Shown here: one piece after another, positions 1 to 12,211 of the stretch
How the letters are laid out: each line of letters opens with the position of its first letter
How positions within the stretch are numbered: position 1 is the first letter of the stretch
From: Augochlora pura
Lineage: Eukaryota > Arthropoda > Insecta > Hymenoptera > Halictidae
Direction of reading: 5' to 3'
Assembly (NCBI RefSeq): GCF_028453695.1
Contig: NC_135775.1
Span: forward strand, 1 to 64,000
Length of the DNA: 64,000 nt
Position numbers and translations under genes: made by a program
The notes under the pieces: generated by a model
Database searches by the model: none
What the model was told of the DNA's origin: nothing
What the model saw: the letters and a program-made list of their open reading frames with translations, nothing else

Positions 1-1190
1 CGACGTGACAGTGCGAGCCATAAACATGACATATATATTTATTTATTTATCTATTTATTTACTTATTTATTAATTTATTTATCTATTTATATAGTTATAC
101 TTATATATTTGCACATGTGCTCGTAGTTCTTTCACCTATATGTACGTTTCTATATACACAAGTACCTGCAAATGATCCAGCAACAGAGATTGCCACAGAT
201 ATCGATCATTCTATATACTATGTTATTATTATTTTACGATCGATATTCATTGTAACTCTTGTATATATTATTTCTTAAATGTTTTTGTTATTATTGTTAT
301 TATTACTTTTTATACAAGATACTTTTTACTGTTATATATTTTATCTTCTATCAGTCAGCCACATTTACAATGATTGTGTTGATTATTGTTTATTACTACT
401 TATTTATTTATCTATTTATTATTAGCGCCCGCGATTGGCGATGAAATTGTAATACCCCCGGGTATTTCTTGTAAGCTAGGGGGAACATTTATTGGAAATA
501 AATTATAGTATAGTCGACGACTATACACACACACATAAAGCGTTCCACCTGACGAGAGATCCAGGTGGAACCATCGGACACTAACTCCGCCATCCGACGA
601 ACGTTGAGATCCGCCACTTACACATAACAATACACACATATAAAATCAATGTAACACCGCTCACACTTTTCTATTACCGCTTTTCTATTTCCTTTTTTTT
701 TTTTATGGGGTTTTTTATGCCGCAAGGCTTTTTCCCCAATGAGCCAATAAATTAATCCATTATTCTCGGCTCAATTCTGCATTGATGATTTATAAATTTG
801 TCCCTACCACATCCTTACATCCTATAATAAATTGAAATACGGAATTTCTCCATGTTGGAAAGGTTTCGACGATACATAAGTGCTTGGCCTTGTGAGACCC
901 AAGCATAGCAGTTTCGAATTACGAGGGGACCCGAGTTTTCTTTTCGGGGTTCCAGAGAAGCCATGGTCAATCGTAGAAAAACATCTGCATAGAAAAGAGC
1001 TTCCTCACGCGCCGTAGAATAAAGTTTCTTGTGAATAAAGTTTCTTGACTACTGTCTCGTAGTCGATGCTTGGTACATACGTACATGGAAAACGGGGTAA
1101 CAAATGTATGAAAATTTTTAAATTCGGCGAAAAAATTATCGTTTACCTTCTCGGTAAAATATAACCCCTAAATGTACAATCTGAAACTGA
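1..1190. other. AT-rich non-coding DNA
   Basis: I see no supportable gene here. The first 430 bases are very AT-rich with TTTA/TTAT runs. Around 1018-1049 a 16-base block beginning aataaagtttcttg occurs twice in tandem. The block near 925-955 has short GC-rich arms (ggggacccgag and ttcggggttcc) that could fold back. This could be the 3' flank of a gene outside the window, or decayed transposon sequence leading into the piggyBac remnant that follows. Confidence 0.5.
34..100. repeat. (TTTA)n-like simple repeat
   Basis: Imperfect tetranucleotide tract of ttta/ttat units with a few substitutions, seen directly. A shorter related tract lies at 398-422. Confidence 0.8.
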
Positions 1191-1194
1191 AGCA

Positions 1195-1372
1195 GTGCCG
1201 TCGCTACAAACGTTCCAAGCACCCGCGAGAAAAACGAGAAAGCGATGTAAAGAATGCTATAAACGTATGTCTAGAATGAAAGGTAGGCAGTATGCCGCGA
1301 ATAAGGCGAAAAAAGTAAAAACATATTGTAACCGATGTAAGGGCCAACCCCGGCACTCTGCCCACCATGTTT
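1195..1372 (+). mobile_element. Decayed piggyBac-type transposase C-terminus
   Basis: The translated stretch has the basic, cysteine-rich tail typical of piggyBac-like transposases: RKRCKECYKRM, then KKVKTYCNRCKGQPRH, giving the first two CxxC pairs of the zinc-binding end domain. In intact relatives two more cysteines follow within about five residues. Here that place reads RHSAHHVFKNYI, so the last cysteines are lost, probably by substitution and a small indel. No upstream DDE catalytic domain is recognisable in the preceding kilobase and the frame runs out into AT-rich sequence. This is therefore a truncated, non-functional remnant rather than a host gene. The match rests on the cysteine spacing and basic composition; the exact element family is not resolved. 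Confidence 0.6.
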
Positions 1373-1539
1373 TCAAAAATTACATAAAAAAAAAATTAAA
1401 TAATTATTTTATGTTTATAATATTGAATTGTTATGTTTTTAATATTAAATATCTGTTTATAATGTTGAGAATTGGAAAAATAAACCTATTTTGTACGGTG
1501 ATGCACGCGCCGGCGTCAACGTGCAAAAAGAATATATAA

Positions 1540-2304
1540 ACGTTTGCCATTTAATGGCAAAAATTACAAGAATCATTTGATTATGAATACAAAATAAAAT
1601 TTTTGTGTCTGCTTCCCCTAACGACGTATAATCTGTTGCTGCTCGATAGTCTATGTGTAGGGTATATACCATCGTGAATGCTGTTTTAAGAGAAAAAGAA
1701 ACAGAAGCGTTCAATTGTAACGCTTCAATTATGAATATCTGTAGAGAGGAGTTTTATGTTCCAAACACAAAAATCATGCACAGTTTGGTGTCCATGTATT
1801 TTACCTCGTTTTTTAACGTGTTTACACTATTACATTTTCTGGATTACAGTATTGTAGAAACAGGAAATGATACGCTACGGATGGTAACAATATGAGATTT
1901 AATTGTACCTAGCAAAAGCATATTCGTAATACAAAATTATTGAAATTTTACAATTGTGTGTGACGAATAAGATACTGTTTTCCTTAATGTACCCCCGAAT
2001 TCACCTTTTCTGTACTAGAGACACAATAAAAAAGAAAATGCTGATAAATCCTTGCTGTACAAATTCATTGTCAATCTCAAAAGAAGTAACAAACGATAAT
2101 ATCGCTACTGTTTAACAATTAACCATTCGGTGTTGAAATTTTCTAACCCCAAAAGAGAAATATTTAATGATCTTCGTCTGCTTCGAGTTGGGTGGAGGGT
2201 TAAAATACATTGGAATTATTATGCTAGTAAGTATAAATGATGAATGGAACTGTGTGTGTGTCACTCTTGGCGATTCAAATGCAGTATTAGTTTTTGTATA
2301 TGTA
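1540..2304. other. AT-rich non-coding spacer
   Basis: No convincing coding potential. The part just below the Tom22 stop codon is expected to hold its 3' UTR (minus strand). The rest shows only short chance reading frames. Confidence 0.5.
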
Positions 2305-3087
2305 TTATCGTTGCACCGGTGGAGCCATTGGAAGACCTGAGGTCATGTTAGACATAGCCATATTAGGTCCTAAGAGGACTTGTTTCTGCTGAGTACGTTG
2401 TGCCTCTTCCATTTGTGCTCGCTCTATCTCGAATAATAATGGTGCGAATAAAATTGCAGACGAGCTGAAGAACAACCATGTTGCCGAACAGGAAAAGGAG
2501 TATAGTCCTGAAAAATTGTACAATGGAACAAATTCTCTCTCTTTTCTTGTCATTGAAAGTAAGAAAAGTATATATAAATGTACAAAATGTGTACTAACCT
2601 TTCATACAGCTATAGAAACAAGTGCCGACATTATATCCAAAATTACGTACTTCGTCAGGAAACATCTCTGTGAGACCCAATAACCTCTCTGCAAGACTTT
2701 CATCCTAAATGAGAAAGAATTCACGAAAAGGTCACCTCTGATCTGTTGCTTGATAATATGAGATACGAAAGTAAATGTTTTAGTTCTAATTAAACAAATA
2801 GTAATATATTTAACAGAGTTGGAGAGGGTAATTTGGTTAACTGTAAAAAATGAAAAAGAAGAACTGAGAGGCAGAAAAACAAAAACAAAAATTAAAAACA
2901 TGCTTGATAACCTTGGATTTGATCGTGGTCGAGTAAATAATTCGTACCATCTACTGAGAATCCATAAGATATAACGTACCTCTTCGTCATCCTCGTCAGC
3001 GAGAAGAAGCAATTTCAGCTCTGGAGAACGTGCGTCGCTACTATCCATTCCACTATCGAGTTGATCCAGCTCGTCGGTTGAAGACAT
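2305..3087 (-). CDS. Tom22: Mitochondrial import receptor subunit TOM22
   Basis: Central receptor and organiser of the TOM complex in the mitochondrial outer membrane; it binds presequences and links Tom20/Tom70 to the Tom40 pore. Three exons on the minus strand: 3087-2980, 2704-2599 and 2507-2305, joining to 138 residues. Introns have GT/AG ends and phases agree. An acidic N-terminus (DELDQLDSGMD, ADEDDEE) is followed by DESLAERLLGLTEMFP, the family signature before the membrane segment (SATWLFFSSSAILFAPLLF). The intermembrane tail has FEIERAQMEEAQRTQQKQ and VLLGPN, as in animal TOM22. Length matches the family (about 140). It is a tail-anchored protein, so no cleavable signal is expected. 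It diverges from flightless-I. Confidence 0.95.
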
Positions 3088-4609
3088 CTATGAAAACAAT
3101 TGCCGACGAACAAACGGAAGAATTAATTCAAAACGATACGTATGTGTTCAACTATAGCACGTTCTTCTAAACGGTACTAGAAAACATCTATATATGTAAA
3201 AAGAACGGGTGCTCACTCTCGTCGATCTCTTTACACTGCTGTTCGTTGCTGCTGTTGCACGTTGCACGCTACGATAATATATGGCAACCAGCGGCAACTC
3301 ACGCCGGTGCAAAGTAGATAAGCACAGAACGAAAGTTGAAACTGTACATACATACATTCATATGTATGCACGTCTCCTGTATATATATTTATTACGTATA
3401 TAGTATGTGCATACTTACGTATAGAGAAAATGCTCTTGACTTGGCCGAGCGTGTATGCATATGTGCATACGTTCTTTATTTTCCCAATTATATAGGCATG
3501 ATGGCATTCGAGTACCACGATCTGAAAGAAAGAAAACGTACGGAAAGAAGACACCTTAAAGAAATATGGAATTGATTGGTCTTTATGCGTACATAATTTT
3601 GCTATTGGTCAAGTAACAATACCAACGAATCAGATTATGACCGTACAGTGTTTCTCACTTGTCCTCTAGAAAATAGTGTACAGCCCCTAAAATTCGGGAT
3701 TATTTATTATTTATTATGCATAATAAAACGACACATTGAAAGGAAAGTTTAAATTGTCCTTAATTGGAAATGCATCAAAACCATCGTCAAATGGTCAGCC
3801 AATGAGAACAATAAAAAGGAAATCTCTGTCCACACTGTAAGTGCTGCACCCTTGTATCTTTTGAGTCCATTACAGTTATCAAGTCTTCTTTTTGCGTGGA
3901 CTTGTGCATATGTCATACGATTAGATCGTACATGGAGCACAGTATTTAATCGTTTACAGTTTTTTGCTTAGCTATCATCAACCATCATCTTCTCGTCCCT
4001 CTATGTAATATATACGTATCATGTTTTAGGAGGTGTACGAATACTTTGTACATCGACTATATGCATATAGTGTACATTTCTGTAACTGCCTGTACATATA
4101 TACATAACTTGCATATTATTGACAGAAATATATATATGTGTCTGGATATAGCACATCCGTGTATACTTCATTTGAAGATATCATTTTCTTCTTTCGCGCT
4201 AGTACGTTCAAAGAAAAAGATTTTTCTGTTTTACTACTTGTATATTTGTTATTTGTAGTTGATAAGATTCACTAATATCATAACGTATATAGAGTAAGCG
4301 ATCAGTTGTTATATCACTGGAGGTTATGCGAGTGACACATTTTATATATATATACGGGGGTAGTCTTGTATGAATCATCGATGATTTTGTTAGTTTAATC
4401 GATGAAAATCATGCTCGAAAATAGTTCATCAGATCCACGTTCAGTTTAAATAAGTTGTAAACCAAGAACCGACATTTAATTCCAGAAACGAATGTACATT
4501 ACTCTTGCATTTTCTTGTGAATTACAAGTGCGAGTGTGTTACAGATCAACTGTTGTACGAATGCCGTAAATACAGCTGAAAATAAGTGCACATTGAAAGA
4601 ATAGATAAA
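3088..4609. promoter_or_regulatory. Divergent spacer between Tom22 and flightless-I
   Basis: 1.5 kb separating two start codons that point away from each other; it must contain both promoters and 5' UTRs. It is AT-rich with many tatata/gtatata stretches and no supportable gene. No single clear TATA box or initiator could be assigned to either gene. Confidence 0.5.
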
Positions 4610-7600
4610 ATGGCCAACACAGGTGTGCTACCGTTTGTACGTGGAATTGATTTCAGTAGTAATGATTTTGGAGTAAGTATTGTTCCATTTTAAGGCACAT
4701 TTCAGGTTTTTTTTTTTACTTGCTTCATAAATTATTGGTCGTTTTACTTTTATAGGATGGAAAATTTCCAGATTCTGTTCGCCTTATGACTGGGATACAA
4801 TGGCTGAAATTAGATAAAACCAATTTAACGGAAATACCTGGAGAAATGGGAAAACTATTGAAATTGGTAAAAAATTTCTTACCCGAGAGTTTGTTTTTCT
4901 TACACGAATATACGATTTTTAAACCAACGATAAAACTTCAAGCGTTTCTCTATTTATGAAACAGGAACATCTTTCCCTTGTTAAGAATAAATTAGAACGC
5001 TTGTATGGAGAACTTACGGAATTAGGTTGTCTCAGAACATTAAACATTAGGCGTAATAATATTAAATCTAGCGGCATACCAGCCGAGTTGTTTCATCTCG
5101 AAGAGCTGACTACTTTAGATTTGAGTCATAACAACTTGAAAGAAGTACCGGAGGGACTTGAACGCACACGTTCCTTGTTGAACCTCAATTTAAGCTATAA
5201 CCAGTGAGTGTGATGTACTTTCTGTAGGCGTAATGGTTTATGTTAGCAATGTCGTGTTGTGCAATGTAATGCCTAATAATTATGTCTTTCAGCATAGAGA
5301 CGATTCCTAATACGTTATTTATTCATCTGACCGATCTGCTTTTTCTGGACCTCAGCAACAATAAATTGGAGACGCTGCCGCCACAAACTCGTCGCTTAGC
5401 AAATTTACAGACTCTGAACTTGAATCATAATCCTCTGGGACACTTTCAATTGAGGTATGCAAATAAACAATTGTTTATATGTAAGCTAAAAAACAGGTCG
5501 ACGATTATTCGGCAAGAGGTACTTTTTTTTCTTTTCTTTTATCCGATTTAGGCAACTGCCGTCGTTGATGAATTTAACGACTCTACAGATGCGTGACACT
5601 CAACGAACCTTAAACAATATCCCCTCGAGTTTGGAGACTTTGACGAATTTACAAGAACTCGATTTATCGCAAAACAATCTACCTCGTGTACCAGATGCTC
5701 TTTATTCTTTGCCCAATTTGCGTCGGCTAAATTTAAGTGATAATCAAATAACTGAGTTATCGACTGCTATCGGTAGGTTCGGTCAAAGTTTGTTGCATAG
5801 TTTCATCGGATGCTCACGCAAATACATTGTACCACAGAGAATCGAGTAAGTGATATGTTTTTCATTACAGAGCTATGGACGAAATTGGAAACGTTAAACA
5901 TATGCCGGAACAAATTAACCGCGATACCTGCTTCTTTATGCAAAATTATAACGCTCAGAAGGTTGTACTTGAACGACAATCAGCTAGATTTTGAAGGTAT
6001 TCCGTCGGGAATCGGCAAGTTATCGTCATTACAAGTGTTTTCGGCAGCCAACAATCATTTAGAGATGATACCGGAAGGTTTATGCAGGTATGTATTTTCT
6101 GATATATTTCTCCTTTCCCCCTGGTTTCTCATTGAAACGTACAAATACATGCGAAAAGTTTTATGTTTACTGACGGTAGGTGCGGTTCACTGAAGAAATT
6201 GATATTATCGTCTAATCGATTAATTACCGTGCCGGACGCTATTCATTTACTTACCGATTTAGAACAGTTAGACTTGAGGGATAATCCAAACTTGGTAATG
6301 CCGCCGAAACCAACCGAGGTACAAAAAGGATCGGGAATTGAATTTTATAACATTGATTTTTCTTTACAACATCAGTTGCGACTCGCAGGTGCAAACGTAC
6401 CGGCGCCGACTCAAACGGCCAGTAAGTCTCGCAATGATTTTTCTCTAGATACGCTCAATTGGTACACGTGTGACATCGTAATCATTCGTATTCACGTGTA
6501 TTACGTACAGGTAGCAAAGATCCGATAGCTCGTAAAATGAGGCTTAGACGAAGACGAGATCAGGAGGAGGCCGATCAAGATCAAGCCAAAATACTAAAGG
6601 TAAAGTGGTTGATAATACCGCAACGTACGGAGAACGTGTCTCTTTAAAATCCTGTTTTTCTTTGTCAGGGTATGAAAGATATAGCGAAGGAAAAGAACAA
6701 AGACAAAGAATGCGAAGAATCTAAAGCTGAATCATTGAAGTAAGCTCGATATTCGAGTGCGGTCTGCAATCGATCATATCCTTTTCCCTTAATTGACTTT
6801 TATCTTCTTATCGTCTTGTATTTCCTTCGTTTTCGTTCTAGACCAAAACGATGGGATGAAACCCTTGAGAAACCACCGTTGGATTATTCAGAATTTTTCG
6901 ACGAGGACGCGGGCCAAGTGCCTGGTTTGTCGGTATGGGAAATAGAAAATTTTTTGCCCAACGAGATAGAAGAAGTGGCGCACGGCAAATTTTACGAAGG
7001 CGACTGTTACATTGTATTAAAAACCGAAGTTGATGAAACCGGTTCTTTGGTTTGGGCTATATATTTCTGGATAGGAGAGAAAGCTACTGTAGGTTAACAA
7101 TGGTTTTCATAGGAAACACCATAGTAACGTACTAGAATTAAATGAACACGCAGCATATAGTCAACTATATATTGTCATGCACATTCTATTGTAGTTGGAT
7201 AAAAGAGCTTGCGCCGCTATCCACGCTGTAAATTTAAGGAACTATTTGGGCGCACAATGTCGTACTATCAGAGAAGAACAAGGCGAAGAATCGGATGAAT
7301 TTCTAATGTTATTTGAAACTGGTATAACTTATATCGAAGGAGGTCGTACTTCATCTGGTTTTTACACGGTCGAAGACACGGTTTGTAGTACATGCGATAT
7401 ACGTTGCGTTTTATTTGATTGGCTTGTTGATTCCGCTACATTTCTTTTGATCGTTTTACCCGTGACAGCCATTCGTAACAAGATTATACAGAGTTCATGC
7501 TGCGGGTGCATCTATTCATCTGGAACCTGTACCAGTTCATTTCGATTCCTTGGATCCGGGTTTTGTATTTGTCTTGGATACAGGCAACAAAGTTTTCATG

Positions 7601-10374
7601 TGGTACGGTAAGAAGGCGAAAAGTACGTTGAAATCAAAAGCAAGACTAATGGCGGAAAAGATCAATAAAAACGAAAGGAAAAACAAAGCTGAGATCACAA
7701 CGGAAATTATGAATTCCGAATCGGACGATTTTCTAACGTGTCTGAACGTGAGAGATTCCTCGCAGCTTCTACCGATTGTAGTAAGTAGAACGATCCACGC
7801 ACGGAGCAGTAGGATTCAATATTTGAAATATATCTTTTGCAACTACATATATTATAACTTGAATCTCGTTTTAAACAATTGCAAGGAACACGTGGATCCG
7901 GATTTTGTAGCCCTAGCGCCCCGTCTCTATCAAGTCCAACTCGGCATGGGTTATTTAGAATTACCACAGGTAGAAGTGCCGCATGGAAAGTTAACGAATA
8001 TGCTTTTAAACAATCGCAATGTTTATATATTGGATTGCCACTTGGACGTTTACGTTTGGTAAGACAGAGCTGAAATATCGGACATGTTTTGTACGTATTA
8101 CTTATTCTGTATGTAATGGTTGTACGAATATAGGTTTGGCAAGAAATCAACGAGGTTAGTGCGGGCAGCAGCTGTTAAGCTATCCCAGGAATTGTTTAAC
8201 ATGATAGAGCGACCGGATTATGCTACAGTAACCAGATTACAAGAAGGAACTGAGTCTCAGGTGAGCTATAGAAAAATTGGAAAAAATTATATATATATAT
8301 ATATACATATATATATTCTTTTTCTCCTCGCATGTTTGCTCTTTTTCTTCCTCTCTCGTTGTTCAAAATTTTATTTAGATTTTCAAATCGAAATTTACGG
8401 GTTGGGACGAAGTGATAGCTGTCGATTTTACTAGAACTGCTGAATCAGTCGCCAAAACTGGCGCCGACCTTACGAAATGGGCTAAACAACAAGAAACAAA
8501 GGTATATCAAAGAAAACTGTACAAAGTCGAATTAGAAAAACAAAGAAAGAAAAGATGTTATCCTAATCTAACGATTTTGTTGCAATAGGCAGATTTGGCT
8601 GCGCTTTTTATGCCTAGACAACCACCGATGTCTTTCGTCGAAGCGCAACAACTTATGTCGGAATGGAACGATGATTTGGAACGCATGGAACGATTTGTGC
8701 TAGAAGGGAAAAAATTTGTGCGACTGCCTGAAGAAGAATTTGGTCATTTTTATAGTGGAGATTGTTACGTTTTTCTGTGTCGTTATTGGATGGTACGTAA
8801 TATTTGTCTGACAAGATTGTCTGTAATTATCTCGGTTTCGCTTTTATTTTGTTTCTCTTTTCGCCCCTCTGTTAGCCGTTGGACACCGCTGATAACGAAG
8901 ACGGAGAGGAACAATTTGAAGAAGATTATCAATGTACGGTGTACTTTTGGCAAGGTAGAGACGCAGGCAATATGGGGTGGTTGACGTTTACATTTAGGTA
9001 CAAGAGCGAACACGCTTAGCTTCTCGAATATCTTGTACTTCCGGATGATTTACTATTATCTGACTAGATGTTTGATTCGACTGTGCCGTCTTCAGTTTAC
9101 AGAAAAAGTTTAAATCGCTGTTTGGAGAGAATTTGGAAGTTGTTCGAACTCACCAGCAGCAGGAAAACTTAAAATTCTTATCATATTTTAAAAGAAAATT
9201 TATTATTCATCATGGTAAGCGCAAACAGCCAAAGTCGTCCGAAACTAACAGAGTTGAATTTTATCATTTGAGGAGTAATGGAAGTGCATTGTGTACTAGA
9301 CTGATACAGATACCAGCTGATTCATCGTTACTGAATTCTTCTTTTTGGTGAGATCGTAATAGAAATAATAAACAAGGACTATTTGTGATTTTGATGGAAG
9401 TGATAATAAGAAATAATGAGAGATTTCTTTTTAACTTGATGAAATCTTAGGTATGCCATTAATATCATTAATTATTATGCCTTTTCTTTGCAGTTATATT
9501 TTAAATGTACCATTTAACAATGACGATGAGACTGGGATAGTGTACGCTTGGATTGGTTCTAAAGCGGACAGCGACGAAGCGCGTTTAATCCAAGAAATCG
9601 CCGAAGAAATGTTTAATAATGTACGTCACGACGTCTCTGCGGAACATCTGTGTTAAAATAATTTATAATTATTATAACTATGGATTGCTAATAATTGAAA
9701 ATGGTAGACTGAATAATGAGAATTTTGTATATTGTTGTTACATGTTCGCGGTGCAGCCATGGATAAGTCTTCAAGTTCTAAACGAAGGCGAGGAACCGGA
9801 TAATTTCTTTTGGGTGGCCCTTGGTGGAAAAAAATCTTACGATACCGATGCAGAATATATGAATTATACTAGATTATTCAGATGCTCAAATGAAAAAGGA
9901 TATTTTACCATTAGTGAAAAATGCACAGACTTCTGTCAAGTATGAATGAAATTTATCGATTGTGCATGTAGTGCAATATGTTATCCACAAAGGTAATTTC
10001 ATTTGATTAACTCCATGTTTCTAGGATGATTTAGCGGACGACGATATTATGATATTAGACAATGGAGAACAGGTATTTCTATGGCTGGGAAGCAGATGCT
10101 CGGAAGTAGAGATCAAATTGGCCTATAAGTCTGCTCAGGTAAAAATAGAAAAAGATAAAATTGGATAAGAAAATGAAAAGACAACGGTCAGTTGGTAAGA
10201 TAAATTGATTTAGAGGAAATAATTGAAAATGCCTTTTAGGTGTACATTCAGCATTTGCGAGTAAAGCAACCGGACAGACCTCGGAAATTGTTCTTAACTG
10301 CAAAAGGAAAAGAATCTCGTAGATTCACAAAATGTTTTCACGGTTGGAGTTTACACAAAAGACCACTTCAATAA
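4610..10374 (+). CDS. fliI: Flightless-I, LRR-gelsolin actin regulator
   Basis: Actin-binding and nuclear-receptor coactivator protein needed for flight-muscle organisation and cellularisation in Drosophila. Twenty-two exons join to 1239 residues (fly and human proteins are about 1256 and 1269): 4610-4672, 4756-4866, 4965-5203, 5293-5454, 5552-5772, 5871-6087, 6180-6421, 6511-6599, 6669-6739, 6842-7088, 7195-7380, 7469-7780, 7886-8058, 8134-8260, 8379-8501, 8589-8792, 8876-8997, 9096-9347, 9494-9620, 9757-9939, 10025-10138, 10240-10374. Residues 1-400 begin MANTGVLPFVRG and form leucine-rich repeats ending ENPNLVMPPKP-like (DNPNLVMPPKP here). A charged linker (KMRLRRRRDQEEADQ) follows. From about residue 470 come the six gelsolin repeats, with landmarks ACAAIHAVNLRNYLGA, ADLAALFMPRQPPMS, NMGWLTFTF, DDLADDDIMILDNGEQ and the end FTKCFHGWS. 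No break or missing domain. Confidence 0.98.
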
Positions 10375-10375
10375 A
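10370..10375 (+). terminator. AATAAA overlapping the flightless-I stop codon
   Basis: The stop codon TAA at 10372-10374 lies inside AATAAA, and a second overlapping copy follows (caataaaataaa). If this hexamer were used, the 3' UTR would be only a couple of dozen bases. Further candidate signals lie downstream, so usage is uncertain. Confidence 0.4.
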
Positions 10376-10924
10376 ATAAATTTTGATGGATATTGCTCGT
10401 TTTCTTTTCGTCCGAATATATGATTTTCTTTTTTTTTCCTCCAGCATATTAACTAAAATCATATACAAACTGGATTTAGTATGTTAAATAAATTATTAGG
10501 TAAATATATATGTATATATATATATATATATATAATCTCAGAAATATTCAATGTACGGGATTATGCATTTTCATTGTGTACATTGTATTTACAACTTGTA
10601 TTTATATCCTGTATTGGATTTAGGCAAACATGTTGCATATATATTATTTGTTTAGACATTTGACTATATTCCAGCATTATTGGAAGGAACTTTGTATACA
10701 TGCTTTATGCCAAGAAAAAAAAGAGAATGGACTAAAGACAGATTCGGGATTCCTGTTTAAGAGCATAGATCAACTTTCAAATCGAATACAATCTTCTAAA
10801 CCATTCTAGACCAATTGTAAAGGTTGAAATTGAACGTTCAATAATTGTGCAACGCATATGTGATTCAAGCACCAAAATTCTCTAACATTATCCTACCAGA
10901 GGCTGTGAAAGAACAGAATTAAGC
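10375..10924. other. Convergent spacer between flightless-I and EMRE
   Basis: Holds the 3' UTRs of two genes that face each other. It is AT-rich, with a (TA)n tract at about 10504-10534. No gene seen. Confidence 0.6.
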
Positions 10925-11185
10925 CTAGTCGTCGTCGTCATCGTCCGATGGTACAAATAGCTCTTTTTCCTCGAGAATATGAGCCACCAATTTACTGAGT
11001 GTGACACCGATGACTAAACCGGTTACAACACTGGTGATAACACCCACGTAACCAAACCGTGTCCCTTTTGGTTCTGGAAGAATAGCGCCTGATGGTGTCG
11101 TTGTCCGTGGCCGAAAATGCAATTTCGTTTCGCCGTTAATTCTCAAAATGGTACGAAACAGAAAAGATGCACGTTGCAACGTCAT
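10925..11185 (-). CDS. EMRE: Essential MCU regulator, mitochondrial (EMRE)
   Basis: Small inner-membrane subunit that activates the mitochondrial calcium uniporter pore and couples it to MICU gatekeepers. Single uninterrupted 86-residue frame. Residues 1-30 are basic and hydroxylated, consistent with a mitochondrial presequence. Residues 31-38 (PSGAILPE) match the conserved SGAILPKP segment. One transmembrane helix spans about 44-66 (YVGVITSVVTGLVIGVTLSK). The end EEKELFVPS plus six aspartates matches the metazoan EEHDIFVPE-poly-Asp tail that contacts MICU1. Length fits the family (about 100). It converges on flightless-I and diverges from Dph5. Confidence 0.93.
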   Translation of the reverse strand: MTLQRASFLFRTILRINGETKLHFRPRTTTPSGAILPEPKGTRFGYVGVITSVVTGLVIGVTLSKLVAHILEEKELFVPSDDDDDD

Positions 11186-11270
11186 TCTTTGTTGAAAATT
11201 TTTACCAGTATGATAAGAGCTAGAAACAATTGTTTACTATATAAGCAAAGTCACATCTAGGAATTATGAA

Positions 11271-11332
<62 letters not shown>
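11271..11332. repeat. (AT)n microsatellite
   Basis: About 30 nearly pure AT dinucleotides, seen directly. Confidence 0.95.
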
Positions 11333-11336
<4 letters not shown>

Positions 11337-11747
11337 TACGTACGAATGCGAATGTATGGAAACTGTTGTCGCTGCAATCAGAGATAAAAAAGCTCAAATT
11401 AATAGCAGTAGAAGATAAATGAAATTAGGTTAGACCTTCTTTGATCGTCTTGTAAAGACGTTACTAGCTTCTGAATCGAATAACAATACTCGAAGATTCA
11501 TACTAACAAGTTGTATTTAACAGACGTATATCAAATTTGTTTACCTTATGAGTTGATTTGCCAATATTTAAAGCTGTTCGTTAGAACATTATTAGAATGT
11601 CATCACAACAATTTTTGAGGATACAAACTCTACCAGCAAACCAGTGTGACCCATGAATCTAAGAATACGTATGTTTGTGTGAACACATATAGACAAAGCA
11701 TGCATGCACCAATTCATGTACAGTACTGATATGAGCAGTAGCCAAAA

Positions 11748-11880
11748 AAAGTAGAGTAATGTGTCCTACTCCTACAGACCTGCAGGCCGTAGCTCGATCT
11801 GTTAGCGAAAATTAAGATAGAAATTTTCTTTGATCTGATTGGTTGGCGATTTATTGTTGAGATAGTGCTGCCGCCACAGT
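11748..11880 (-). repeat. Copy of CCAAT-bearing dispersed repeat
   Basis: By eye this aligns at roughly 70% with the reverse complement of about 61680-61795. Shared blocks, in order, are agtaatg.gtcctact, aggccg.agct, a TAGAA..ATTTT block and tctgattgg. It looks like an old interspersed repeat of unknown class. Confidence 0.5.
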
Positions 11881-12211
11881 CAAAGAAAAAGATGGAAAAT
11901 AACGAGTTGGCAAGAGAGCATAAATCTAAATATGCATGACATATTCACACATGCAAGGTTATTATGTTATCATAATCAATTCTGAAATCACAAAGTTGCA
12001 AATCAAGTGTCCGGCTGAGAAAGAAGTCAGAGCCAGTCAGAACATCGTGTAAGCCTGCACAAGAGTGTGTAGTGTATCGTCTAGTCTAGTCTGACGCCAA
12101 TGTCTGGTAAATTTAGTTTCTGAAGTTGATTGTGGTTATGTACCGCGCCAAACTTAACCTTTTCAAGCATTCGAAAACGTCCGAATAAGGATTTAGGAAA
12201 TCATTAAGAAC

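Larger units (their letters stand above)
11186..12211. promoter_or_regulatory. Divergent spacer between EMRE and Dph5
   Basis: About 1 kb containing both promoters. It also holds a long (AT)n tract and a fragment of a dispersed repeat, listed separately. CCAAT-type motifs occur inside the repeat (gattggttgg at about 11837). No gene. Confidence 0.5.

Noticed and set aside
2602..3087. 161-codon reading of the first Tom22 exon through its intron
   Set aside because: The donor GTACGT after GAAGAG and the acceptor at 2705 restore the conserved DESLAERLLGLTEMFP block; the read-through is intronic.
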